DNA from: Neptunitalea chrysea
GTDB taxonomy: Bacteria > Bacteroidota > Bacteroidia > Flavobacteriales > Flavobacteriaceae
DNA: 39,700 bases
Direction of reading: 5' to 3'
Assembly (NCBI RefSeq): GCF_027924145.1
Contig: NZ_BRVP01000028.1
Location: 1 to 39,700 of the forward strand
Shown here piece after piece: positions 33,717 through 39,700 of this stretch. Made by a program: the position numbers and the translations under genes. Positions within the stretch are counted from its first letter, which is position 1. Each line of letters starts with the position of its first letter. The notes below the pieces were generated by a model. That model searched no databases and was not told the origin of the DNA. It worked only from the letters and a program-made list of their open reading frames with translations.

Positions 33717-34340
33717 ATGAATTTAAAAAAGTCCGTTTTAATAATACTAGCCATTCTATTGGTAGATCAGATTGTAAAAATTTATATTAAAACCCACTTT
33801 GCTTTACAGGAGTCAGTTGATGTTTTTAGCTGGTTTAAAATATATTTTATAGAGAATGAGGGTGCTGCATGGGGTACCAAGTTAAGTGATATTCTTCCAT
33901 TGTCTGATAAAACGGGTAAATTAATTTTAACGATTTTTAGGTTGTTTGCTATTACCGGTATAGGATATTGGTTGTATGAAAGTGCTAAGACTAAAAAACC
34001 GGGTATTTTATTATGCTGTATAGCACTTATATTTGCTGGTGCTTTTGGTAATATTATAGATTCTGTTTTCTACGGAGTTATTTTTGATCATAGTAACGGA
34101 CAAGTAGCTACCTTATTTGCAGCAGAGCCTTATGGTTCGTTATTCCACGGTAAGGTAGTAGATATGTTGTATTTCCCTTTAATTAGTACTACACTGCCTG
34201 ATTGGGTGCCGGTTTGGGGAGGAGAATCTTTTAATTTCTTCGATCCTGTATTTAATATAGCTGACTCTGCCATTAGTGTAGGGGTAATAATACTTTTGAT
34301 ATTTAATAAAAAAGCTTTCCCAAAAGAAACTCAAGATTAA
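33717..34340 (+). CDS. lspA: Lipoprotein signal peptidase LspA
   Basis: Cleaves signal peptides of prelipoproteins after lipidation, in the inner membrane. 207 aa, about 40 longer than E. coli LspA because of an inserted loop (about 122-147) usual in Bacteroidota. Membrane helices are near 5-25, 68-87, 96-117 and 180-197. The aspartate dyad is D149 (KVVDMLYFP) and D183 (FNIADSAIS); other conserved parts are VDQIVKIYIK (16-25), ENEGAAWG (47-53) and GAFGNIIDS (108-116). Substrates in this window include GldD and the 5345-5791 lipoprotein. Confidence 0.95.
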   Translation: MNLKKSVLIILAILLVDQIVKIYIKTHFALQESVDVFSWFKIYFIENEGAAWGTKLSDILPLSDKTGKLILTIFRLFAITGIGYWLYESAKTKKPGILLCCIALIFAGAFGNIIDSVFYGVIFDHSNGQVATLFAAEPYGSLFHGKVVDMLYFPLISTTLPDWVPVWGGESFNFFDPVFNIADSAISVGVIILLIFNKKAFPKETQD

Positions 34341-34375
34341 CTATTGGGGTGCAGAAATAGGTATAAATTCTTCTA

Positions 34376-34416
34376 AGAAGTAAACTACTTCGGGGCAAGC
34401 CCACGAAGCATTTAAT
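34376..34416 (+). repeat. Dispersed intergenic palindromic repeat, copy 2
   Basis: 38/41 identical to the reverse complement of 2324-2364. The fold is CTTCG...CGAAG outside and GGGC/GCCC inside. Here the inner arms are fully complementary, whereas copy 1 has a T/C change. It lies between the convergent stops of lspA and the cyclo-ligase gene, where it could also act as a transcription barrier. Confidence 0.75.
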
Positions 34417-34421
34417 CTCAA

Positions 34422-34991
34422 TTATTTAGTAAATGTATATATAGTTGTTGGTGTAATGCAGTAATCTAAGGGTACATCGGTTTCGTAAATATTGTCGATG
34501 TCGGGTTCTGCTTCAAAAAAGGATAATCCTATTTTTATTACATCTGGTCTGCATTTACTTAAAAAGGTATCATAAAATCCTTTTCCATAGCCAATACGTT
34601 GTCCATTTTTGTCAAAAGCTAATAATGGTACAAAAACCACATCTAGCTTTTCTAGTGGAACTTCTATACCGTCTACAGGTTCAGGTATTCCCCATTTACT
34701 TTTAACAAGTCGTGTGTTTTCTGTAAGTAGATAGTGGGTTAAGGAGTTATCTTCTATGTGGGTTTTGCTAACTACAATTTCTTTATCCTTTCCTTGCAAA
34801 ATGCTTAAAATATAAGAGGTGTCTATTTCTCTCTTCTCGGCAATGGAAAGAAAAAGGTGATAATAAGTGCCTTTCCAAACAGGAGTTTTTAACAAATTGT
34901 TTGCAATAGCAATGCTTAAATCTTCAATATCAGAAACAGAAAGCGATGCTCTTAGCAACTTAAATTTCTTTCTTAAATCAGTTTTATTCAA
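34422..34991 (-). CDS. 5-formyltetrahydrofolate cyclo-ligase
   Basis: Converts 5-formyl-THF to 5,10-methenyl-THF using ATP. 189 aa. Visible signatures: the N-terminal LRKKFKLLRASLS, KWGIPEPVDG, the substrate/ATP region VDVVFVPLLAFDKNGQRIGYGKGFYDTFL, and GLSFFEAE...DVPLDYCITPTTIY near the end. The family-typical start corresponds to TTG at 34991; no ATG is near. The frame is open for a further 58 codons upstream and encodes something unrelated (see 34992-35165), so the true start is less certain than for its neighbours. Confidence 0.92.
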   Translation of the reverse strand: MNKTDLRKKFKLLRASLSVSDIEDLSIAIANNLLKTPVWKGTYYHLFLSIAEKREIDTSYILSILQGKDKEIVVSKTHIEDNSLTHYLLTENTRLVKSKWGIPEPVDGIEVPLEKLDVVFVPLLAFDKNGQRIGYGKGFYDTFLSKCRPDVIKIGLSFFEAEPDIDNIYETDVPLDYCITPTTIYTFTK

Positions 34992-35165
34992 ATATTTATT
35001 TTTTTGCTGCCCCGGTGCAAATGATTTTGCACTTTTAGCTCCGGTGGCTTTCTTGGAATGTCTTGGGGAAGTACATGCATTTAATGCATGTATGTTGGTT
35101 ATTACACAAGAAATAGTTACAGATGATAAAAGTAATACAGATAATACTAAAACAACAATTTTTTT
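34992..35165 (-). pseudogene. Small lipoprotein-like frame without a standard start, in frame with the cyclo-ligase
   Basis: Fifty-eight open codons lead in frame into the cyclo-ligase. They begin KKIVVLVLSVLLLSS and reach a lipobox-like TISC, then CTSPRHSKKATGAKSAKS and FAPGQQKNKY. The KKxxGxKSAKxFAPGQxKK pattern recalls small flavobacterial lipoproteins, often mislabelled quinol oxidase subunit 4. No ATG, GTG or TTG exists in the frame; ATT at 35159 is the only early near-cognate. One added A in the A-run at 35000-35006 would produce a stop right after GQQKK. A decayed gene, an unusual start or a homopolymer error are all possible. Confidence 0.45.
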
Positions 35166-35249
35166 TTATTTTTTAGGGTGAAATTAATGGAGAAACTATT
35201 AAAATATTCTTGTTTATAACATTCTTAATGCCATCAGTGGATAAATTAT

Positions 35250-35257
35250 TAATTTTG
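35250..35257 (+). promoter_or_regulatory. uvrC promoter -7 box (TAATTTTG)
   Basis: TAnnTTTG match with 4 nt to the ATG at 35262, so the message may be leaderless. No TTG at proper -33 spacing. Confidence 0.5.
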
Positions 35258-35261
35258 TAGC

Positions 35262-37049
35262 ATGTCCAATGTACCCATAGCACTGCAGTTAGATACGTTA
35301 CCCAATAGTCCGGGAGTTTACCAGTATTACGATAAAGATGGAAAAATTTTATATGTAGGTAAGGCAAAGAACCTTAAAAAAAGAGTCTCGTCTTATTTTC
35401 ATAAAAAGCATGAGTATGGTAAAACGAGAGTGCTGGTGAAAAAAATTGTAGACATAAAACATATTGTAGTACCTACAGAAACCGATGCTCTTCTTTTAGA
35501 AAACAATCTGATTAAGAAATACCAGCCGAGATATAATGTAATGTTGAAAGATGACAAAACGTATCCGTGGCTGTGTATAAAGAATGAGCGTTTCCCACGA
35601 GTATTCAGTACTAGAAATGTAATACGCGATGGATCTGAGTATTTTGGGCCTTATACGAGTGTGAAAACAGTACGTGTATTGTTAGATCTTATTAAAGGTT
35701 TATACCCGTTGCGTACGTGCAATTATGATTTGTCTAAAGAAAAAATTGATGCCGGTAAATATAAAGTATGTTTAGAGTATCATTTAGGAAATTGTAAAGG
35801 ACCCTGTGAAGGGTATCAAACCATTCAGGAATACGATGCGCAAATAAAAGCGATAAGAGAAATTATCAAAGGGAATTTTAAAGATTCGTTGCAGCAGTTT
35901 AAAAAGCAGATGAAGGATCTTGCTGCCGATATGATGTTTGAAGAGGCACAGAAAATGAAGGAGAAAATAGAGGTGCTTGAAAACTATCAAGCAAAATCTA
36001 CTATTGTAAATCCGCGTATTAGCGATGTAGATGTGTTTTCAATTGTGTCGGATGAAAGTTATGGTTATGTAAACTTTCTTCAGGTGTCTTATGGTTCTAT
36101 TATAAGGTCTCATACCATTGAGATGAAAAAGAAATTAGAGGAGACCGATGAAGAGCTTTTAGAGTTGGCTATTACAGAAATAAGAAATAGATTTCATTCC
36201 AAGTCGAACGAGATTTTAGTGCCTTTTGATGTAGAAATAGGAGCTATGGCTCGTATTACCATTCCTAAGCTAGGAGATAAAAAGAAGTTGTTAGAACTGT
36301 CTGAAAGAAATGCCAAGTTTTACCGAATGGAGCGCTTTAAACAGGTGAAAATAACCGATCCTGATAGACATGTAAAGCGTATAATGACTCAAATGCAAAA
36401 GGATTTACGTTTGCAGGTAGAGCCAAGGCATATTGAGTGTTTTGATAACTCGAACATTCAAGGAAGCAATCCTGTTGCGGCCTGTGTGGTATTTAAAAAT
36501 GGAAAACCGAGTAAGAAAGAGTATCGTCATTTTAATATTAAGACAGTAGAAGGACCTAATGACTTTGCTTCTATGGAAGAAGTAGTGTTTAGACGTTACA
36601 AGCGTTTAATGGAAGAAGGAGAACCTTTACCGCAATTAATTATTATTGATGGAGGTAAAGGACAATTATCGTCTGCACTAAAAAGTCTAGACCTGTTAGG
36701 ATTAAGAGGAAAAATAGCTATTGTTGGTATAGCAAAAAGACTGGAGGAAATATTTTATCCGGGAGATTCTATTCCATTGTATTTAGATAAGAAGTCTGAG
36801 ACGCTTAAGGTGATACAGTATTTACGTAATGAAGCACACCGTTTTGGAATTACATTTCATAGAAATAAACGGAGTAAAGCAGCTATTAATTCGGAATTGG
36901 AAGCCATCCCTGGAGTTGGGGATAAAACAATTGAAGAGTTGTTGAGAGCGTTTAAATCGGTAAAACGGGTAAAAGAAGCCTCGCTTGAGGGATTAATTAA
37001 AGTTGTAGGTACATCTAGGGCAAAAAAAGTTTATGAGCATTTTCATTAA
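35262..37049 (+). CDS. uvrC: Excinuclease ABC subunit C
   Basis: Dual-incision nuclease of nucleotide excision repair. 595 aa. An N-terminal GIY-YIG nuclease (GVY 18-20, YVG 31-33, R41, E80) makes the 3' cut. Four cysteines C153, C170, C178 and C182 match the Fe-S cluster site reported for UvrC. A UVR coiled coil follows (about 200-235, DLAADMMFEEAQKMKEKIEVL). The RNase H-like domain has ECFDNSNIQGSNPVA and LIIIDGGKGQL. Tandem helix-hairpin-helix motifs close the protein (LEAIPGVGDKTIEELL, then VVGTSRAKKVYEHF). Confidence 0.97.
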   Translation: MSNVPIALQLDTLPNSPGVYQYYDKDGKILYVGKAKNLKKRVSSYFHKKHEYGKTRVLVKKIVDIKHIVVPTETDALLLENNLIKKYQPRYNVMLKDDKTYPWLCIKNERFPRVFSTRNVIRDGSEYFGPYTSVKTVRVLLDLIKGLYPLRTCNYDLSKEKIDAGKYKVCLEYHLGNCKGPCEGYQTIQEYDAQIKAIREIIKGNFKDSLQQFKKQMKDLAADMMFEEAQKMKEKIEVLENYQAKSTIVNPRISDVDVFSIVSDESYGYVNFLQVSYGSIIRSHTIEMKKKLEETDEELLELAITEIRNRFHSKSNEILVPFDVEIGAMARITIPKLGDKKKLLELSERNAKFYRMERFKQVKITDPDRHVKRIMTQMQKDLRLQVEPRHIECFDNSNIQGSNPVAACVVFKNGKPSKKEYRHFNIKTVEGPNDFASMEEVVFRRYKRLMEEGEPLPQLIIIDGGKGQLSSALKSLDLLGLRGKIAIVGIAKRLEEIFYPGDSIPLYLDKKSETLKVIQYLRNEAHRFGITFHRNKRSKAAINSELEAIPGVGDKTIEELLRAFKSVKRVKEASLEGLIKVVGTSRAKKVYEHFH

Positions 37050-37078
37050 TTGTGTAAATTTATAGCAAATTGCAATGA

Positions 37079-39292
37079 ATGAAAAAGTTTCTTCTCTACG
37101 TTTGTTTGTACATGTTTGCATTACAATTGCAAGCTCAGGAACAAAAAGATCTTAAAGTAGGTTTAGTGCTTAGTGGAGGTGGAGCTAAAGGCTTTGCCCA
37201 TATTGGTGCGTTAAAAGTTTTGGAAGAAGCCGGCGTTCGAGTAGATTATATTGGAGGTACTAGTATGGGGGCTATAATAGGTGCTTTGTATGCATCGGGG
37301 TATTCACCCGATGAAATGGATTCAATTTTCAAGGCGGTAGATTTTGATGTTCTTATACAGGATATATTACCCCGATCTGCAAAAACATTTTATGAAAAGG
37401 AAGATGCAGAGCGCTACGCTATTACATTGCCTTTTAATAAATTTAAGGTAGGATTTCCTAAATCAATATCTAAAGGACAAAATATTTATAATTTATTGGC
37501 GCGTCTTTTATCGCCGGTAAGCGATATTAATGAGTTTGATAAATTACCAATACCTTTTTTTTGTATTGCTACCGATATAGAAACGGGGGAAGGAGTCAAA
37601 CTTACAAAGGGGTATTTACCTGAGGCAATTCTTGCTAGTGGTGCATTTCCGTCTCTATTTAGGCCTGTAGAAATAGACGGAAAGGTTCTAATAGATGGTG
37701 GAGTGGTAAATAATTATCCGATAGAAGAGGTTAAAAAAATGGGAGCCGATTATGTTATAGGTATTGATGTTCAGGATGGTTTAGCAAAGAATGATGAGTT
37801 AAACTCGGCTGTGAGTGTACTGTTGCAAATTAATAATTACCGTACGGTACACGATATGCAAAAGAAGGCTAAGGAAACCGATTTGTATATTCATCCAAAT
37901 ATGGATAATTATACGGTGGTGTCTTTTGATGAAGGAGCAGCTATTATAGATGAAGGTGAGAAAGCGGCTTTTGATAAATATGATAAGCTGCGAGAAATTG
38001 CTTTGCAACAAAAAAAGGAAGCTGATAGAAAACCTTGTGTTGTAAGTGATTCTGTTTTTGTTGATGGGTTAGAGTTGAATGGGAATGAACATTATTCCAG
38101 AGCGTATATAAAAGGTAAGTTACGTTTTTTAAATGGAGAGAAGATAAGTTTTGATGATTTGAATAATGGTATAGGTAATATGTTAGCAACTAATAACTTC
38201 AACTCGGTGAAGTATAAGTTGCACCATACCGAAGGAGATAAATATAAGCTAATACTAGATATAGAAGAGAATAAAGACAAGTTTCTTTTACGTCTTGGGG
38301 TACATTATGATGATTTGTATAAAACCTCTGCTTTGGTAAATGTTACCGGAAAAAATTTATTGCAAGATGATGATAGAGCCGGTCTCGATTTTATTATAGG
38401 AGATAACATTCGATATAATTTTGAATATTATGTAGACAAAGGGTTTTACACGAGTTATGGTTTTAAGTCTACATTTAATTATTTTAAAATAGATGTAGAC
38501 GGGGATTTGTTTAATATTGGAGCCGATGATTTTGCGCTTAATAAAATTAATGTGAGTTTGGCAAACCTAGTCAATCAGGTTTATATCCAAACGGTATTTA
38601 GAGAGGAGTTTTCTATTGGTTTGGGAGCTGAACATTCAAGGTACGTGTTAGAGACTGAAAATTTAATTAATGGAGAAAGTACCAAAACCTATTTTGATAA
38701 AAGTAATTATTACAGTGCTTTTGGGTATTTAAAATTAGATACCTATGATAATAAATATTTTCCCAAATCGGGTATATTTTTTGATGGTAGGGCTAATACG
38801 TATTTATTTTCATCTGATTATACAAAAGCCTTTGATGAATTGACTGTTGTAAATGGACAGTTTGGTGTGGCAGTACCTTTTATAAAGAATAAGCTTTCTT
38901 TGAATATGAGCTTTAGTGCGGGGTTTGCTTTGGGGGATAACAATTTAAAAACCTTTGATTTTATTCTGGGGGGATACGGAAACAAGTTTGTTAATAACAT
39001 GATTTCCTTTTATGGGTATGATTTTGCCAGTATAAGTGGAGATAGTTATATTAAAGGTTTGGCTACTTTAGATTATGAACCTTTTAAAAGAAATCATATT
39101 AACTTTTCGTATAATGCTGCTAACGTAGGGAGTGATATATTTACCGGAGAATGGTTTTCTTTACCCGATTATTCGGGTTATGCTATTGGGTATGGTGTAG
39201 AAAGTTTTATTGGTCCTATGGAAATGAAATACACTTGGTCTCCAGAACGAGGAGAAGGTAATTGGTTTTTTAGTATAGGGTATTGGTTTTAA
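37079..39292 (+). CDS. Patatin-like phospholipase fused to POTRA and outer-membrane barrel (PlpD-like, type Vd)
   Basis: 737 aa. Signal peptide (MKKFLLYVCLYMFALQLQAQ). Patatin domain about 25-320: oxyanion motif GGGAKG (33-38), nucleophile S62 in GTSMG, and catalytic aspartate D206 in LIDGGVV. A single POTRA-like segment follows (about 328-395, VFVDGLELNGNEHYSRAYIKG). A 16-strand-type Omp85-family barrel runs from about 400 to the C-terminus, ending in SIGYWF with a final phenylalanine. This layout equals PlpD of Pseudomonas, a type Vd autotransporter with lipase activity. It lies 29 nt after uvrC. In Bacteroidota it may stay cell-attached. Confidence 0.9.
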   Translation: MKKFLLYVCLYMFALQLQAQEQKDLKVGLVLSGGGAKGFAHIGALKVLEEAGVRVDYIGGTSMGAIIGALYASGYSPDEMDSIFKAVDFDVLIQDILPRSAKTFYEKEDAERYAITLPFNKFKVGFPKSISKGQNIYNLLARLLSPVSDINEFDKLPIPFFCIATDIETGEGVKLTKGYLPEAILASGAFPSLFRPVEIDGKVLIDGGVVNNYPIEEVKKMGADYVIGIDVQDGLAKNDELNSAVSVLLQINNYRTVHDMQKKAKETDLYIHPNMDNYTVVSFDEGAAIIDEGEKAAFDKYDKLREIALQQKKEADRKPCVVSDSVFVDGLELNGNEHYSRAYIKGKLRFLNGEKISFDDLNNGIGNMLATNNFNSVKYKLHHTEGDKYKLILDIEENKDKFLLRLGVHYDDLYKTSALVNVTGKNLLQDDDRAGLDFIIGDNIRYNFEYYVDKGFYTSYGFKSTFNYFKIDVDGDLFNIGADDFALNKINVSLANLVNQVYIQTVFREEFSIGLGAEHSRYVLETENLINGESTKTYFDKSNYYSAFGYLKLDTYDNKYFPKSGIFFDGRANTYLFSSDYTKAFDELTVVNGQFGVAVPFIKNKLSLNMSFSAGFALGDNNLKTFDFILGGYGNKFVNNMISFYGYDFASISGDSYIKGLATLDYEPFKRNHINFSYNAANVGSDIFTGEWFSLPDYSGYAIGYGVESFIGPMEMKYTWSPERGEGNWFFSIGYWF

Positions 39293-39571
39293 TAAGCTAC
39301 TTATGGGTAGACTTATAAAGCATTTATAATAGTTGCATCTTTAGTTAGAGACAAGTCTCGGATGAATTATTCTTGATTACCGAGTAAAGACGTATTAAAA
39401 GTCTTCTGAAATAAGTACTTAACGCTGGTTTAACAGAATTATGTATTGATGAAAATATGGTCTTTTGGCTATTTCTCAATAAACTTTATAACGATTTGAT
39501 GTTTTTGTTAGAAGCGGGCTCTTAAAAAAGTTAAAGTAAAAAAAATTACCATCTTTTTTAGCTGGTCAATA
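39293..39571. other. Spacer after the patatin gene, no gene seen
   Basis: About 280 bp without a protein-like frame on either strand and no tRNA-like cloverleaf that I can build. No clear terminator directly follows the patatin gene. Confidence 0.55.
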
Positions 39572-39579
39572 TATATTTG
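39572..39579 (+). promoter_or_regulatory. Promoter -7 box (TATATTTG) of a possible small RNA
   Basis: Exact TAnnTTTG followed by CG. No protein start follows before the strong terminator at 39661-39691. The -33 region has no clear TTG. Confidence 0.45.
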
Positions 39580-39583
39580 CGTC

Positions 39584-39691
39584 CGCTTGAAAGGGGTGGT
39601 GCCTTTTTAAGCATGCTTATAGTAAAAGTTTTCATAAGTAAGAGTTTTTAGTTGGTAAAGAAAAACCCGGGTTTATAACCCGGGTTTTTTT
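39584..39691 (+). ncRNA. Possible short non-coding RNA (about 108 nt)
   Basis: Segment between a -7 box (39572-39579) and an intrinsic terminator (39661-39691) without a reading frame of meaningful size. The 5' end is G-rich (CCGCTTGAAAGGGGTGGTGCC), unlike the AT-rich surroundings. It contains the palindrome AAGCATGCTT (39609-39618). I cannot match it to a known RNA family, and it could instead be the leader or the 3' end of something outside my reading. Confidence 0.35.
39661..39691 (+). terminator. Strong intrinsic terminator at the window end
   Basis: AAAAACCCGGGTT and AACCCGGGTTTTT (13 bp, perfect) with loop TAT, followed by a T-run to 39691. The symmetrical A/T ends allow function on both strands. 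The gene it serves is either the possible small RNA or a minus-strand gene starting beyond the window. Confidence 0.85.
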
Positions 39692-39700
39692 ATTTTAGCT

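Noticed and set aside
35072-35092. Perfect palindrome TACATGCATT-T-AATGCATGTA as an operator
   Set aside because: It is within the open lipoprotein-like frame upstream of the cyclo-ligase, so its symmetry may be coding coincidence. I could not tie it to either promoter.
34867-35181. 104-codon plus-strand frame overlapping the cyclo-ligase start
   Set aside because: It runs antisense to the ligase and the lipoprotein-like frame, and its residues show no domain or signal.
39293-39571. Search for a tRNA or short CDS after the patatin gene
   Set aside because: No cloverleaf or CCA-type end was found, and frames are under about 30 codons with no support.

Overview
The window is a gene-dense stretch of low-GC chromosome from a member of the Bacteroidota, almost certainly a Flavobacteriaceae marine/gliding-type bacterium. 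Evidence: gliding/type IX secretion genes (gldE, gldD, porZ) next to ssb and mutY, Bacteroidota-restricted families (DUF3078, DUF2480, DUF5916), promoters with the TAnnTTTG -7 box, absence of Shine-Dalgarno sequences, and a SUF-only Fe-S assembly system. I see no phage, transposon, CRISPR or integrated island; it reads as core chromosome.

Layout. 1-63: start of a truncated secreted protein gene on the minus strand. 252-2988 (+): hflX GTPase, a YegP-like DUF1508 protein and a small secreted lysine-tailed protein, with a 490-bp spacer holding a dispersed palindromic repeat. 3064-11885 (-): a long Fe-S block. It runs sufA-sufB-sufC-(secreted unknown)-sufD-sufS, ends at a hairpin terminator, and continues with a lipoprotein gene, then sufE-sufT-like-DUF2480 and the DUF3078 outer-membrane protein. 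12109-13164 (+): thiL. 13270-15506 (-): a tiny membrane ORF, then a flotillin/NfeD pair. 15812-19930 (+): a DUF5916 outer-membrane protein and glycyl-tRNA synthetase. 20295-22402 (-): RNase G, an unannotated 30-residue basic protein (probably ribosome-associated) and HU. 22536-29120 (+): mutY, ssb, gldE, gldD, porZ, recO. 29199-34340 (+): ileS, a DksA/TraR-like protein, a secreted beta-rich protein and lspA. 34422-35165 (-): 5-formyltetrahydrofolate cyclo-ligase with a decayed or non-canonically started small lipoprotein frame in front. 35262-39292 (+): uvrC and a patatin-POTRA-barrel (PlpD-like, type Vd) protein. The last 400 bp have no protein gene but may encode a short RNA ending in a strong terminator.

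How the genes connect. The SUF block builds Fe-S clusters; in-window clients include MutY and, by its four cysteines, UvrC. gldE/gldD/porZ belong to gliding and type IX secretion; LspA processes the lipoproteins (GldD and others). Translation and RNA turnover are represented by GlyRS, IleS, RNase G, HflX and the small basic protein.

Most notable observations: IleS carries a swapped class I signature (GIHH where HxGH is expected), the form linked to very high mupirocin resistance; a 41-bp hairpin repeat occurs twice in opposite orientation about 32 kb apart; three housekeeping genes have a promoter box only 4 nt from the start codon and are probably leaderless; RNase G lacks its zinc-link cysteines; the DksA-like protein keeps one zinc-finger cysteine; and a 30-aa basic gene lies between rng and HU. 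I found no clearly new multi-gene system.
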